Shown here in pieces: positions 16,081 through 25,395 of a stretch of DNA of 64,000 nt (positions are counted from its first letter, which is position 1; each line of letters starts with the position of its first letter). The notes beneath the pieces were generated by a model that saw nothing but the letters and a program-made list of their open reading frames with translations, was not told the DNA's origin and did no database searches. Position numbers and translations under genes: made by a program. Source of the DNA: Roseimarinus sediminis (GTDB lineage: Bacteria; Bacteroidota; Bacteroidia; Bacteroidales; Prolixibacteraceae); assembly GCF_050433125.1 (NCBI RefSeq), contig NZ_JBNPXV010000003.1, positions 1-64,000 of the forward strand, read 5' to 3'.

Positions 16081-16557
16081 ATGAGTTATGAGCAATTAAA
16101 ACTGGAGAACCAGCTGTGTTTTCCGGTTTACGCAGTTTCGAGATTATTCACCAAAGCCTATCAGCCTGAACTCGACAGATTGGGAATTACTTACCCACAG
16201 TACCTTGTAATGATGATACTATGGGAAACCAACGGTATTTCGGTTAACGAAATCGCCAAAAAGCTCATTCTCAAAACCAATACCATTACTCCTTTGCTTA
16301 AACGTATGGAGAAGCTGGGTTTGATTATTCGTCAGCGATCGTCAAGCGACGAACGCAAAGTTTTAATTCGCCTGAGTGCTGAAGGCCGGAAAATGGAAGA
16401 ACAAGCTGCCCAAATTCCCAAAAAGCTTTACGAAGAACTACTCGATGGACCCTTAGGAATAGACGAACTCCTCGATTTAAAACAAAAACTCGACCATATT
16501 ATCGCTCAGTTAAAAGACAAGGTGGAATACCATGACCAGGCCATGGAACCCCATTGA
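16081..16557 (+). CDS. ohrR: OhrR-type MarR regulator (organic-peroxide sensor)
   Basis: A 158-residue winged-helix regulator of the MarR family. The N-terminal LENQLCFPVYAVSRLFT holds Cys13 in the position of the peroxide-reactive cysteine of OhrR. The winged helix follows (ISVNEIAKKLILKTNTITPL; MEKLGLIIRQRSSSDERKVL). The ATG at 16081 is chosen over an upstream start at 16033 because it places Cys13 at the family position. OhrR represses peroxidase genes and lets go when the cysteine is oxidised. Here the likely target is the glutathione peroxidase gene next to it. No ohr gene is present nearby. Confidence 0.88.
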   Translation: MSYEQLKLENQLCFPVYAVSRLFTKAYQPELDRLGITYPQYLVMMILWETNGISVNEIAKKLILKTNTITPLLKRMEKLGLIIRQRSSSDERKVLIRLSAEGRKMEEQAAQIPKKLYEELLDGPLGIDELLDLKQKLDHIIAQLKDKVEYHDQAMEPH

Positions 16558-16636
16558 TTCCATAGCATACCACTCAGTACAATAAAACAGATGATCAGCT
16601 AATCGTCATTACTAGCTTCAGGTTAAAAGAGCAAGC

Positions 16637-16813
16637 CTATTTACTGGCTGCTGGTGCAGGATTTTTAATATCCCGATTCGACCAGTAACGGGCACGTGCT
16701 TTTTCAGGATCCATATCAAGAGGAACATAAATTCGGGTTCTGTGATCAATCACCACCGCTTTTAACTTTGACATATCAGGTGCTACATGATTGTTTTGTT
16801 TCTTCTCAAACAT
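16637..16813 (-). CDS. Small basic protein of unknown function
   Basis: A 58-residue protein starting at ATG 16813 (MFEKKQNNHVAPDMSKLKAV) with a good AGAGG ribosome-binding site 8-12 nt upstream. The body reads VVIDHRTRIYVPLDMDPEKA, then RARYWSNRDIKN and a Pro/Ala-rich tail. I do not recognise the family. A perfect -7 element upstream and codon use like its neighbours support a real gene. It is monocistronic and convergent with ohrR. Confidence 0.6.
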   Translation of the reverse strand: MFEKKQNNHVAPDMSKLKAVVIDHRTRIYVPLDMDPEKARARYWSNRDIKNPAPAASK

Positions 16814-16843
16814 AATTGTATCCTCTTTCTTTTGATTAATTTG

Positions 16844-16851
16844 CAAAGATA
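16844..16851 (-). promoter_or_regulatory. -7 promoter element of the 58-residue gene
   Basis: TATCTTTG on the minus strand matches TAnnTTTG exactly and sits 31 nt before the ATG. No good -33 element is seen. The following stretch, 16852-17215, is AT-rich and holds no gene I can support. Confidence 0.5.
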
Positions 16852-17215
16852 CACTTAATTAACGAGAATTGCAGATGGTGTATATATTCTTAATTAAACA
16901 TATATTTCAATCAATATTTGGCGCTCTGTCATGATCTTGTATTTTGAATTTTATGAATACGGCAAGTTACTTTTTTGAAATATCCTTAGTCAGTTTTTGT
17001 ACTAATCTCTAATTCCCCTTTAAGTCAGCTCAGTTATTTTTCCACGGCAAAGACTAAATCAGCCCGTTTGAAATCGTTGACAAGTCATCGATCATGTTTA
17101 CTATTTGCCTCTGTCGCTGTGTTCTGTCAACACGCTTTTAAACAGTATTTGCGCTGAACCAAAATTGATTCGCAATGTTCACTTCTTCTTAACAGTGTTT
17201 TATTTCAACTTTTTC

Positions 17216-17223
17216 TAATTTTG
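17216..17223 (+). promoter_or_regulatory. -7 promoter element of the efflux operon
   Basis: TAATTTTG matches TAnnTTTG exactly, 72 nt before the adaptor gene. No clear -33 element or operator was found. Confidence 0.45.
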
Positions 17224-17294
17224 CATTTTACTTTTCGAACTTTCATGCGTCAAATAGCTTTTATAAATCTACTGGTATAAATAATACGGATTCA

Positions 17295-18431
17295 ATGACT
17301 GCAGCTTCAAGAAAAATATTGAGGATAAGCACAAGCATCCTGCTTATAATTTTTATTCTGGGTATAGTGTTCTATCCCAAGTTAAAACCACTTTTAAAGT
17401 CTTCGGATAACTCCGGACAGTCGATGCCCGTGCGGGCTCGCGGAATGCAAGGTGGAAATCAGCCTCTCATGGCCAGCGGATATGTAATAATTCCCACCAA
17501 CATGAGTGAACTCATCTACAGCACAGGGTCGCTGATTCCCGACGAAGAGGTAGATCTTGCCTTTGAAACATCGGGTAAAGTAATTGGTATTTATTTCAGC
17601 GAGGGTACCCGTGTAAGAAAGGGTGAATTGCTGGCAAAAATTAACGATCGGCCCCTGCAGGCACAACTAATGAAATTGCAGGCTCAGCTGAAACTGAGCA
17701 GGGAAAGGGAATTCCGCCAGCGTCAGTTGCTCGAGCGTGATGCCATCAGTCAGGAAAGCTACGATCAAGCCTCCACCGAGATGCAGGCTTTAGAAGCTGA
17801 TATACAATTAATTGAAGCCCGTATTTCGGAAACCGAACTCAGGGCTCCTTTCGATGGTGTTGTGGGTTTGCGAATGATCAGCGAAGGAGCATTTGCCACT
17901 ACCCAGACAAAAATTGTCCGGCTGGTAAAGATAAGTCCCTTAAAAATCGAGTTTTCCTTTCCCGAACGCTATGCCGGAGAAGTGAAACCAGGCTACCCGA
18001 TTACCTTTGAGATAGATGGCTATGATAATCCTTTTGAGGCATCAGTTTATGCTGTTGATCCTAAAGTGGATATTGCAACCAGAAGTATTGTTGCCCGCGC
18101 GCTTTATGCCAATTCCAACGAAGAATTAAAGCCGGGTCGTTTTGTGAGCGTAAAAGCACAATTGTCACAAATCGAAAATACGGTATCGGTTCCCACGCAG
18201 GCTATTATTCCAGAAATGTCGGGTGAAAAGGTTTTCATTTACAAAAACGGAAAAGCTCAACAGGTTAAGGTAACACTTGGCCTTCGTACCGAATCGCATG
18301 TACAGATCCGCTCAGGCCTTCAATTTGGCGATACCTTATTAACAACTGCTATTTTACAGCTACGTCAAGGCATTCCTGTTCAGCTCGACACCCTGGTCAT
18401 TCCTCAATCAAAAGAAAAAATTGAACAATGA
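17295..18431 (+). CDS. RND efflux periplasmic adaptor (membrane fusion protein)
   Basis: A 378-residue adaptor linking an inner-membrane RND pump to an outer-membrane channel. An N-terminal membrane anchor (ISTSILLIIFILGIVFYP) is followed by a split lipoyl domain (DEEVDLAFETSGKVIGIYFS; ETELRAPFDGVVGLRMISEG). Between the lipoyl halves is a short coiled-coil hairpin (about residues 118-175, rich in Q/E/R/L). Beta-barrel and membrane-proximal domains complete it. Its stop codon overlaps the pump gene start (ATGA), so the two are translationally coupled. It is the first gene of a complete three-part operon. No local regulator is present. Confidence 0.93.
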   Translation: MTAASRKILRISTSILLIIFILGIVFYPKLKPLLKSSDNSGQSMPVRARGMQGGNQPLMASGYVIIPTNMSELIYSTGSLIPDEEVDLAFETSGKVIGIYFSEGTRVRKGELLAKINDRPLQAQLMKLQAQLKLSREREFRQRQLLERDAISQESYDQASTEMQALEADIQLIEARISETELRAPFDGVVGLRMISEGAFATTQTKIVRLVKISPLKIEFSFPERYAGEVKPGYPITFEIDGYDNPFEASVYAVDPKVDIATRSIVARALYANSNEELKPGRFVSVKAQLSQIENTVSVPTQAIIPEMSGEKVFIYKNGKAQQVKVTLGLRTESHVQIRSGLQFGDTLLTTAILQLRQGIPVQLDTLVIPQSKEKIEQ

Positions 18432-21400
18432 GTTTATCGTCAGTTAGCATAAAAAGACCAGTGTTGGCCACTGTGTTCTCGCTGGTAATTTTACTTTTTG
18501 GGATCATTGGTGTCACCTTCCTGGGGGTAAGAGAATTTCCAAGTGTGGATCCACCCATTATTTCGGTAAGCACATCGTACCCCGGAGCCAACTCCGATGT
18601 AATTGAGACACAAATCACTGAACCCCTTGAACAGTCAATTAACGGCATACCAGGCATACGAACGCTCACCAGCCGAAGCAGTCAGGGCCGGAGCAACATC
18701 ACGGTAGAATTCGAGCTGAGTGTCAACATGGAAACTGCCGCCAACGATGTACGCGACAAAGTTTCACAAGCCCAGCGCTTCCTGCCGCGCGACTGCGACC
18801 CGCCCACCGTGTCGAAGGCCGATGCCGATGCCAGTCCCATTATGATGTTGGCTGTGAAAAGTCCCCAACGTTCGTTGCTCGAGATTTCAGAAATTGCCGA
18901 TCTTACTTTTAAAGAACAACTACAGACCATCTCAGGTGTTAGTGCCGTGATGATTTGGGGCGAAAAGCGCTACGCCATGCGCATTTGGCTCGATCCGGCC
19001 AAATTAGCCGGTTACCAGCTCACTCCGCTCGATGTGCGAAATGCCATTGTACGCGAAAACGTGGAACTTCCTGCCGGAAGCATCGAGGGCACCAATACCG
19101 AACTCACCATCAGGGCACTGGGATTGATGACCACTCCCCAGGAATTCAACAGTCTTATACTGAAACAAACCGGCGACCAGATTGTACGTGTGAGCGACAT
19201 CGGGCGGGCTGAACTCGGCCCCGAAGACCTGCGCGGTATTGCCAAAATGAACGGAATTCCCATGATTGCACTGGCCATTGTTCCTCAGCCAGGTGCCAAC
19301 CACATTGAAATTGTTGACGAAGTGTATGAGCGGCTGGAGTTCATCAAAAAAGACCTGCCCGACGACGTAAGCTACGATGTTGGTTTCGACAACACTAAAT
19401 ACATCCGCTCATCCATTAAGGAAGTTATGTCGACCATCTACCTGGCTTTCTTTTTGGTGGTGGTCATCATTTTCGTCTTCCTGCGCGACTGGCGGACAAC
19501 CATCATTCCAATACTTGTTATACCGGTATCGCTGGTTGGCGCCTTCTTCATCATGTACATTGCCGGTTTTACCATCAATGTGCTCACCTTGCTGGCCATT
19601 GTATTATCCATTGGTTTGGTGGTCGACGATGCCATTGTGATGATGGAAAACATCTACGTGAAAATTGAACAGGGCATGACTCCCCTCGAAGCCGGATTAA
19701 AGGGAGCCAACGAAATCTTTTTTGCCATTTTATCGACCACCATTACCCTGGTGGCCGTTTTTATTCCCATCGTTTTTCTCGAAGGAATGACTGGCCGTCT
19801 TTTCAGGGAGTTTAGCATCGTAATAGCAGGAGCTGTTGCCATTTCGTCGTTTGTAGCCTTGTCACTCACCCCCATGCTGTCGACAAAACTTTTAAAAACC
19901 AGACATCATCGAAGCAAAGCCTATAATTATACCGAAAAGTTTTTTGTCAAATTGAATAAGGTGTACCAGAGTTCACTCGAAAGCTTTTTGAAGAAAAAAT
20001 ACTATGCCTTGCTCATTTTGGGAGGCTCTTTTATCCTCATCTTTTTCCTGTGGAAAGTGATTCCCGCTGAGATGGCCCCGCTTGAGGACCGTTCGCAAAT
20101 GAATATTATGATTACCCCTCAGGAAGGAGCGACCTACGAATACAATCTCGATTATGTGGAGGATGTAGCGAGCCATGTTGAGAAAACCATCCCAGAATAC
20201 GATAAAATCACCATGCTTTTGCGTGGCAGCTGGGCCTTTGTAAGGGTACTGCTGGTTGAACCATCGGAAAGAGAACGTACCCAGCAGGAAATCGCTGCAA
20301 AACTTTCGGCTGACCTTCGCAAAAAAACGCAGGCACGTGCCAATGTAGTGCAACAATCGACCTTTGGTGGCCGCAGAGCCGGTCTGCCGGTACAATATGT
20401 ATTACAGGCTCCCAACATTGAGAAACTGCGCGAAATATTGCCAGCTTTCATGGCCGAAGTAAACGACAACCCGACCTTTGTAATGGCCGATGTGAACCTG
20501 AAATTCACCAAACCCGAGCTGCAAATCTCCATTAATCGCGACAAAGCCAACCTGCTAGGAGTAAGTACCCAAAACATCGGGCAAACGCTGCAACTTGCTT
20601 TAAGTGGTCAGCGCTTTGGCTATTTCATTATGAACGGAAAACAGTACCAGATACTGGGTGAACTTGCCCGTGACGACCGCAACAAACCACTCGATCTGAA
20701 ATCGTTGTATGTTCGGAATAATAGCGGACAAATGATTCAGCTCGATAATTTTGTAAGTCTGCAGGAATCAACGGCACCGCCACAATTGTACCGTTACAAT
20801 CGCTTTGTGGCGGCAACCATCTCGGCAGGTTTGGCCGAGGGAGCCACGATTAGCCAGGGGCTCGAGGAAATGGATCAAATTGCAAAAAAAGTACTCGACG
20901 ATTCATTCAGAACGGCCTTGGCAGGCGACTCAAGAGATTTTACCGAGAGCTCATCAAGTTTGATGTTTGCTTTCCTGTTAGCCATCATCCTGATTTTCCT
21001 CGTGCTTTCAGCTCAATTCGAAAGTTTCAAAGACCCCATCATTGTGATGATGACCGTACCGCTTGCCTTAACCGGTGCACTTATTTTCATGTGGTACTTC
21101 AATATTACCATGAACATATTCAGTCAGATTGGCATTATCATGCTCATTGGCCTGGTATCGAAAAATGGTATTCTGATTGTTGAATTTGCCAACCAGCGCA
21201 AGTTGGCCGGCTTTAATAAATTCGATGCCATCAAATACGCTGCAGCTGCACGTTTCCGTCCCATTTTAATGACCAGCCTTTCAACCATTCTGGGAGTTAT
21301 GCCGCTGGCTCTGGGCTGGGGCGAAGGTGCGCAAAGCAGGGTGGCAATGGGGGTTGCTGTTGTTGGAGGACTAACGCTCTCCACCTTCCTGACCCTTTAC

Positions 21401-21496
21401 GTTGTTCCAGCCATCTATCTTTTCATTTCAAGCGAAAGCAAACATATTACCCAATCCAACAAAGAAACGAATAATGAACTTGCTGAAAACAATTAA
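18428..21496 (+). CDS. RND efflux pump, HAE-1 family permease
   Basis: A 1022-residue AcrB/MexB-type pump of normal length with twelve membrane helices and two large periplasmic loops. Proton-relay residues are visible: the aspartate pair in SIGLVVDDAIVMMENIYVKI (TM4) and the lysine in IGLVSKNGILIVEFAN (TM10). The N-terminal signature IKRPVLATVFSLVILLFG and porter motifs (ITVEFELSVNMETAANDVRD) are present. It exports drugs, bile salts, lipids or similar using proton motive force; the substrate cannot be read from sequence. It overlaps the adaptor by 4 nt and the outer-membrane channel gene by 23 nt. Confidence 0.95.
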   Translation: MSLSSVSIKRPVLATVFSLVILLFGIIGVTFLGVREFPSVDPPIISVSTSYPGANSDVIETQITEPLEQSINGIPGIRTLTSRSSQGRSNITVEFELSVNMETAANDVRDKVSQAQRFLPRDCDPPTVSKADADASPIMMLAVKSPQRSLLEISEIADLTFKEQLQTISGVSAVMIWGEKRYAMRIWLDPAKLAGYQLTPLDVRNAIVRENVELPAGSIEGTNTELTIRALGLMTTPQEFNSLILKQTGDQIVRVSDIGRAELGPEDLRGIAKMNGIPMIALAIVPQPGANHIEIVDEVYERLEFIKKDLPDDVSYDVGFDNTKYIRSSIKEVMSTIYLAFFLVVVIIFVFLRDWRTTIIPILVIPVSLVGAFFIMYIAGFTINVLTLLAIVLSIGLVVDDAIVMMENIYVKIEQGMTPLEAGLKGANEIFFAILSTTITLVAVFIPIVFLEGMTGRLFREFSIVIAGAVAISSFVALSLTPMLSTKLLKTRHHRSKAYNYTEKFFVKLNKVYQSSLESFLKKKYYALLILGGSFILIFFLWKVIPAEMAPLEDRSQMNIMITPQEGATYEYNLDYVEDVASHVEKTIPEYDKITMLLRGSWAFVRVLLVEPSERERTQQEIAAKLSADLRKKTQARANVVQQSTFGGRRAGLPVQYVLQAPNIEKLREILPAFMAEVNDNPTFVMADVNLKFTKPELQISINRDKANLLGVSTQNIGQTLQLALSGQRFGYFIMNGKQYQILGELARDDRNKPLDLKSLYVRNNSGQMIQLDNFVSLQESTAPPQLYRYNRFVAATISAGLAEGATISQGLEEMDQIAKKVLDDSFRTALAGDSRDFTESSSSLMFAFLLAIILIFLVLSAQFESFKDPIIVMMTVPLALTGALIFMWYFNITMNIFSQIGIIMLIGLVSKNGILIVEFANQRKLAGFNKFDAIKYAAAARFRPILMTSLSTILGVMPLALGWGEGAQSRVAMGVAVVGGLTLSTFLTLYVVPAIYLFISSESKHITQSNKETNNELAENN

Positions 21497-22802
21497 ATAC
21501 ATGCTGCCTCTTTTGCTGTTGCTTCCTGCTCTTTTACTGAATGCACAGGAACAGTTCGACCTGAAGCGCTGCATCAGCACCGGACTGGAAAACAACTATT
21601 CGCTGAAGCTGGCACGTAACCAGGAACAAATCGCAGATAACAATTATACCCGTGGAAATGCAGGCATGCTGCCCACGGTAGATGCTTCGGGTCGTATGGG
21701 AGGCAATCTCAATTCAATCAATTACAACTACAGCGATGAAACGACGGTGAATGCAAGTGGCATACACAATACTTCGGCCTCGGCTTCCATCGACCTTGGA
21801 ATTCCGATATTCCGCGGTTTTCAGATTCAGCATACTTACCGCAAACTGGGCGAACAAAAAGAACTGGGAGGCTTAAAAACACAGATGTCTATAGAAAACC
21901 TGGTTTCACAAATTATTGCCGAATACAACTTCTACACCGAGCAGATCATCCTTTTCAACAACATGGCCTATGCTGTTTCCTTATCGCGCGAACGGGTGCG
22001 AATTGATGAACAACGCTACCTGCTGGGCGGAGCATCTAAAATGCAATTGCTTCAGTCAAAAGTATATCTTAATGCCGACAGCTCGCGTTATGCCCGTCAG
22101 AATGAAGTACTCCGATCATCGCAAATAAGGCTGAATAAACTCATGGCCAATGAGAACCTGGGCTTGCACATTGTGCTTCCCGATACGCTCATTGAGATCA
22201 ATAAGGCCCTGCAATTCGATGAGTTGCTTGACAAAACCCTGCAAAATAATACCAGCCTGCTGATTGCCTCAAGCAACCGAAACATTTCAGAAATCGACTA
22301 CAAAATCATACAGTCGCGCAACTATCCTTATTTGAATTTTGGTACAGGATACAGTGCTTCCATTAATAATTACAATGCCGGAGATCTTAGCAGCCAGCAA
22401 AGCCACGGCATCAATTACGGCCTGACCCTGGGCATCGATCTGTTTGATGGATTCAACCGCAAAAGAGAACAGGCCAACGCCCTGATCGCCATCGATAACA
22501 ACCAGTTGGCTTATGAGGAAATTGAACAAGCGGTTAAAGCCGAATTACTTACCATCTTTTATGCCTATGAGAACAATCTCCGGCTGCTATTGCTCGAAGA
22601 AGAAAATCTTGCGGTAGCCCGCGAGAATCTTGAAATTGCTCTCGAACAATACAAACTGGGAGGTCTGGCAGGACTTGAATTACGTGAAGTTCAGAAGAGC
22701 CTGCTCGATGCGGAAGAACGACTCATTTCGGTGAAATACCTCACCAAAGTGGCCGAAATATCATTAATGCAGATCTCAGGCCAGATTATGGAATACCTCT
22801 AG
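21474..22802 (+). CDS. TolC-family outer-membrane efflux channel
   Basis: A 442-residue outer-membrane factor that completes the tripartite pump. A signal peptide (MLPLLLLLPALLLNAQ) is followed by two repeats of long helices and beta-strands typical of TolC proteins (FDLKRCISTGLENNYSLKLA in the first half; LAVARENLEIALEQYKLGGL in the second). The ATG at 21474 (MNLLKTIKYM) is preferred to a longer frame from 21402, because it gives a normal signal peptide. It begins 23 nt inside the pump gene, so it is co-translated with the pump. Confidence 0.93.
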   Translation: MNLLKTIKYMLPLLLLLPALLLNAQEQFDLKRCISTGLENNYSLKLARNQEQIADNNYTRGNAGMLPTVDASGRMGGNLNSINYNYSDETTVNASGIHNTSASASIDLGIPIFRGFQIQHTYRKLGEQKELGGLKTQMSIENLVSQIIAEYNFYTEQIILFNNMAYAVSLSRERVRIDEQRYLLGGASKMQLLQSKVYLNADSSRYARQNEVLRSSQIRLNKLMANENLGLHIVLPDTLIEINKALQFDELLDKTLQNNTSLLIASSNRNISEIDYKIIQSRNYPYLNFGTGYSASINNYNAGDLSSQQSHGINYGLTLGIDLFDGFNRKREQANALIAIDNNQLAYEEIEQAVKAELLTIFYAYENNLRLLLLEEENLAVARENLEIALEQYKLGGLAGLELREVQKSLLDAEERLISVKYLTKVAEISLMQISGQIMEYL

Positions 22803-22846
22803 TAGCTTCATCAAAATAGAAGAAGGTAAATGAAAAATGAAAGATC

Positions 22847-22965
22847 AAAAGACATTAGACTGAAATAGTAGCGAACAACAAAAACTATAATAATGTCATC
22901 CGGTACACTTCAGTCTGATAGTCTTTTTTGTCTTGTGTTTTTTATCTATTGTCTTTTGTCTCTTT
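22847..22965. repeat. Imperfect inverted repeat plus gtctttt-type run
   Basis: aaaagacattagactgaa (22847-22864) is nearly complementary to 22909-22927 (ttcagtctgatagtctttt). A run of gtctttt/ttatcta/ttgtctt words follows, like those at 107-180. It lies between convergent genes (tolC-like and the hydrolase), so it may end transcription from both sides. Its similarity to the start of the window suggests a dispersed repeat. Confidence 0.65.
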
Positions 22966-22971
22966 CCAGCC

Positions 22972-24375
22972 TTACTTCACCTGCATTTTTACCCACTTTG
23001 TAATGGCGTTCAAGGCATCCGGCGACATGGTTTGCTCTATCTGCCCATATTCGGCAGGCAAGCCGGTTTTACTTTCCTGGAAAAGGTGGTTGAGGCCTTG
23101 AAGTTCAATTGTACTTACATTTTTGTTCCCGGCATTTTTAAGCGTCTCACCAATGATCTTCAGGTTTTCTTTGGGTGGAACCTGCAAATCGTTTTCGCCA
23201 ATAAGGGCCAACACGGGGCAAACAACTTTTTTGAGAGCTGGCACCGGATCGTACGTCAAAAAAGTTTTCATCCATGGCGATAAAAGCTGGCCTAACTGCA
23301 TATCGATAAACTGGCCGGTTTCCATTCCTTCGGGTACCATTTCGGGATTTTCGGATATAATTTCCTGAAAGAGCTCCTTCACCCTTTTTTGCAATTCTTC
23401 CGGATTGTCGATCTCATCAATCAAATCGAAAATCTGCTTATTCATATTGACTGCCAGCTCCAGTTCACTGTCGGACATCCCCGATGCTTTGCCAATCAGT
23501 TGCTGCTGCATCATAATGATCTCACTTCCGGGAAGTCCGGGGCCTGCAAGCAACACAATGAAACCAATTTCGTCGGGATGCTCTGCTGCGACCATGGGGG
23601 CTATCAAGCCGCCTTCGCTGTGTCCCATGAGACCGATACTGACCGGGTCAATTTCTTTCCTGTTTTTCAGATAGTCGACGGCTGCTTTAACATCGGTGGC
23701 AAAATCGAACGATGTGGCCTTGCTGAAATCACCTTCCGACGCTCCGGTTCCACGGTCATCGAACCTTAGCACGGCAATACCGTTGCGGGTAAGGTGGTCG
23801 GCCAAAACCAGAAAAGGTTTGTGCCCCATCAGTTCTTCGTCACGATTTTGCGGTCCGCTGCCCGAAATAAGCACCACCACCGGGTATTTGCCTTTTGCGT
23901 CGGGCAAGGTCAACGTGCCGGCCAGATGAATGCCGGCTCCCTTATTTTCAAAGCGCACATCTTCCGAAACATAGGGATAAGGCTTTTGGGGCTCTTGAGA
24001 CCGCCTGGGTTTTTCAAGCTTTTGGGCCTTTTTGCTCAGCACCATCGGGAATGCTGCTCCCATCTGCCTGAAGGTTCCTGTAATACTGTCACCAGTCAGG
24101 ATACCTTCGTATTTAATCCCGGCCTGTTTGATGGTAATAGTCAGCTTCGAACCATCAAATGTGGCTTCGGACACCGGTATACCAAATGCGCTTTGATCGG
24201 GACTATCCATGGTAGCCGAAATCCCTGTTTCGCTTTCTGTAATGTTGAATACCAGCCGCAGCTTCTGGCCGGGAGCTGCTTCGAGCATTCCGTTCCATGC
24301 TCCTGCGATATTCTGTGAAAAGCCACTCACTGCTGTTAACAGAACCATGAGCGTGATAATGGTCGTTTTTTTCAT
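22972..24375 (-). CDS. Secreted alpha/beta hydrolase
   Basis: A 467-residue protein. A signal peptide (IITLMVLLTAVSGFSQ) is followed by a small N-terminal beta domain (about 22-115: IAGAWNGMLEAAPGQKLRLV) and then an alpha/beta-hydrolase domain. The nucleophile is S253 in GLMGHSEGGLIAP. The acid is probably the aspartate in ALIGENDLQVPP, and the histidine is in LQGLNHLFQ. The oxyanion segment is VVLISGSGPQNRDEE. This layout matches periplasmic serine esterases/acyl hydrolases common in Bacteroidota; the substrate is unknown. It starts 10 nt after the YIP1-family gene, so it is the last gene of a three-gene operon. Confidence 0.85.
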   Translation of the reverse strand: MKKTTIITLMVLLTAVSGFSQNIAGAWNGMLEAAPGQKLRLVFNITESETGISATMDSPDQSAFGIPVSEATFDGSKLTITIKQAGIKYEGILTGDSITGTFRQMGAAFPMVLSKKAQKLEKPRRSQEPQKPYPYVSEDVRFENKGAGIHLAGTLTLPDAKGKYPVVVLISGSGPQNRDEELMGHKPFLVLADHLTRNGIAVLRFDDRGTGASEGDFSKATSFDFATDVKAAVDYLKNRKEIDPVSIGLMGHSEGGLIAPMVAAEHPDEIGFIVLLAGPGLPGSEIIMMQQQLIGKASGMSDSELELAVNMNKQIFDLIDEIDNPEELQKRVKELFQEIISENPEMVPEGMETGQFIDMQLGQLLSPWMKTFLTYDPVPALKKVVCPVLALIGENDLQVPPKENLKIIGETLKNAGNKNVSTIELQGLNHLFQESKTGLPAEYGQIEQTMSPDALNAITKWVKMQVK

Positions 24376-24385
24376 TTTTTGGTTT

Positions 24386-25000
24386 TTAAATCATTATTGA
24401 AATCAGTAGTTTGGGGACCAGCATCCCCACAATTAATCCTGAAATATATACCGGAATATGAACTGGCCGGGGAAGGTTCGCTGCCACCTTAAAACCATTG
24501 TAAATCCAGACTGCACTCCATACCGTAAGCAGCAATACAATTATCATCAAGCCAATAAACGACACCATTTGCGCGTCGCTTACCTCGAGCCGGCCCGTCG
24601 GATCGGCAACAAACTGTTGCAGTGCCTGTGAAATAACTTCAGTTACCTCAAAAAATCCAAGCAGGGAAGCAGGCACCAGCGGAATAAAGGCAAAAAACTG
24701 TGTCCCCACCACATCGATGGCCCGTACATTTTGCTTTCCAAAAATGATTGCAAACAGCAAAAACCAAAGCGCTATAACAGCAATACTGAGCATGGGTTCT
24801 GCGATATGCACAAACCATTCCGACTGCATACCCGAATGCACATTTAAAATGCCATCGAAATGCGTTTTGCTCAAATAGCCCATGATGCCTGCTACCATGA
24901 CTGCGGCCATGCCGATAAACAGACTCTTTGCACCTGCAATTTTCTCAAAAGGATTAATCACCGCTTTAATGCTCATTTCATTCATCTTTTGATGGTTCAT
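24386..25000 (-). CDS. YIP1-family integral membrane protein
   Basis: A 204-residue protein with about five hydrophobic helices (SLFIGMAAVMVAGIMGYL; LSIAVIALWFLLFAIIFG; FFAFIPLVPASLLGFF; GLMIIVLLLTVWSAVWIYNG; YISGLIVGMLVPKLLISI). The spacing and the N-terminal INPFEKI resemble the YIP1 superfamily of membrane proteins of unclear role. The ATG at 25000 overlaps the DUF2089 gene by 23 nt; internal ATGs at 24985 and 24976 are possible. It lies between a putative DNA-binding protein and a secreted hydrolase in one operon. Confidence 0.75.
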   Translation of the reverse strand: MNHQKMNEMSIKAVINPFEKIAGAKSLFIGMAAVMVAGIMGYLSKTHFDGILNVHSGMQSEWFVHIAEPMLSIAVIALWFLLFAIIFGKQNVRAIDVVGTQFFAFIPLVPASLLGFFEVTEVISQALQQFVADPTGRLEVSDAQMVSFIGLMIIVLLLTVWSAVWIYNGFKVAANLPRPVHIPVYISGLIVGMLVPKLLISIMI

Positions 25001-25256
25001 TTTTATTCAACAAATCGATGACCTCGTCCAAACGGTTACGCACCGTTGGGTAACTCAACGACATGGCTTTTGCCATTTTTTTAAGGCTGCCACTGTTCTT
25101 TACAAACTCAATGATGAATGTCTGAACATCGGGTGGCAATGCCGCCAGCATTGGCAATTCAAAAGAGCCTTCCACCTTGGTTTGGCAGCTTTCACATTTC
25201 AAGGTCGAAACAAAAAGTGGCGCACTACAGCTTGGACAATTAACAGGAAGTCGCAT
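24978..25256 (-). CDS. DUF2089-type zinc-ribbon/HTH regulator
   Basis: A 92-residue protein in the DUF2089 pattern. An N-terminal zinc ribbon with two C-x2-C pairs (NCPSCSAPLFVSTLKCESC) is followed by a helix-turn-helix-like segment (FVKNSGSLKKMAKAMSLSYP, then TVRNRLDEVIDLL). It is probably a DNA-binding regulator of its own operon. The longer frame begins at a TTG at 25283; the ATG at 25256 (MRLPVNCPSC) is preferred since it starts directly before the ribbon. It overlaps the YIP1-like gene by 23 nt. Confidence 0.82.
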   Translation of the reverse strand: MRLPVNCPSCSAPLFVSTLKCESCQTKVEGSFELPMLAALPPDVQTFIIEFVKNSGSLKKMAKAMSLSYPTVRNRLDEVIDLLNKNEPSKDE

Positions 25257-25395
25257 CGCTAAATGATTAAGTTTTCTTTGCAAAAGTACTAAATCAACTT
25301 TGAATAATGCAATTTAATATCAATAATAATTCAATTCGATTAAATTTTATTAATCCTGAGTTTAATAATATTAATATTCCAAGTTGTTATTTTTA

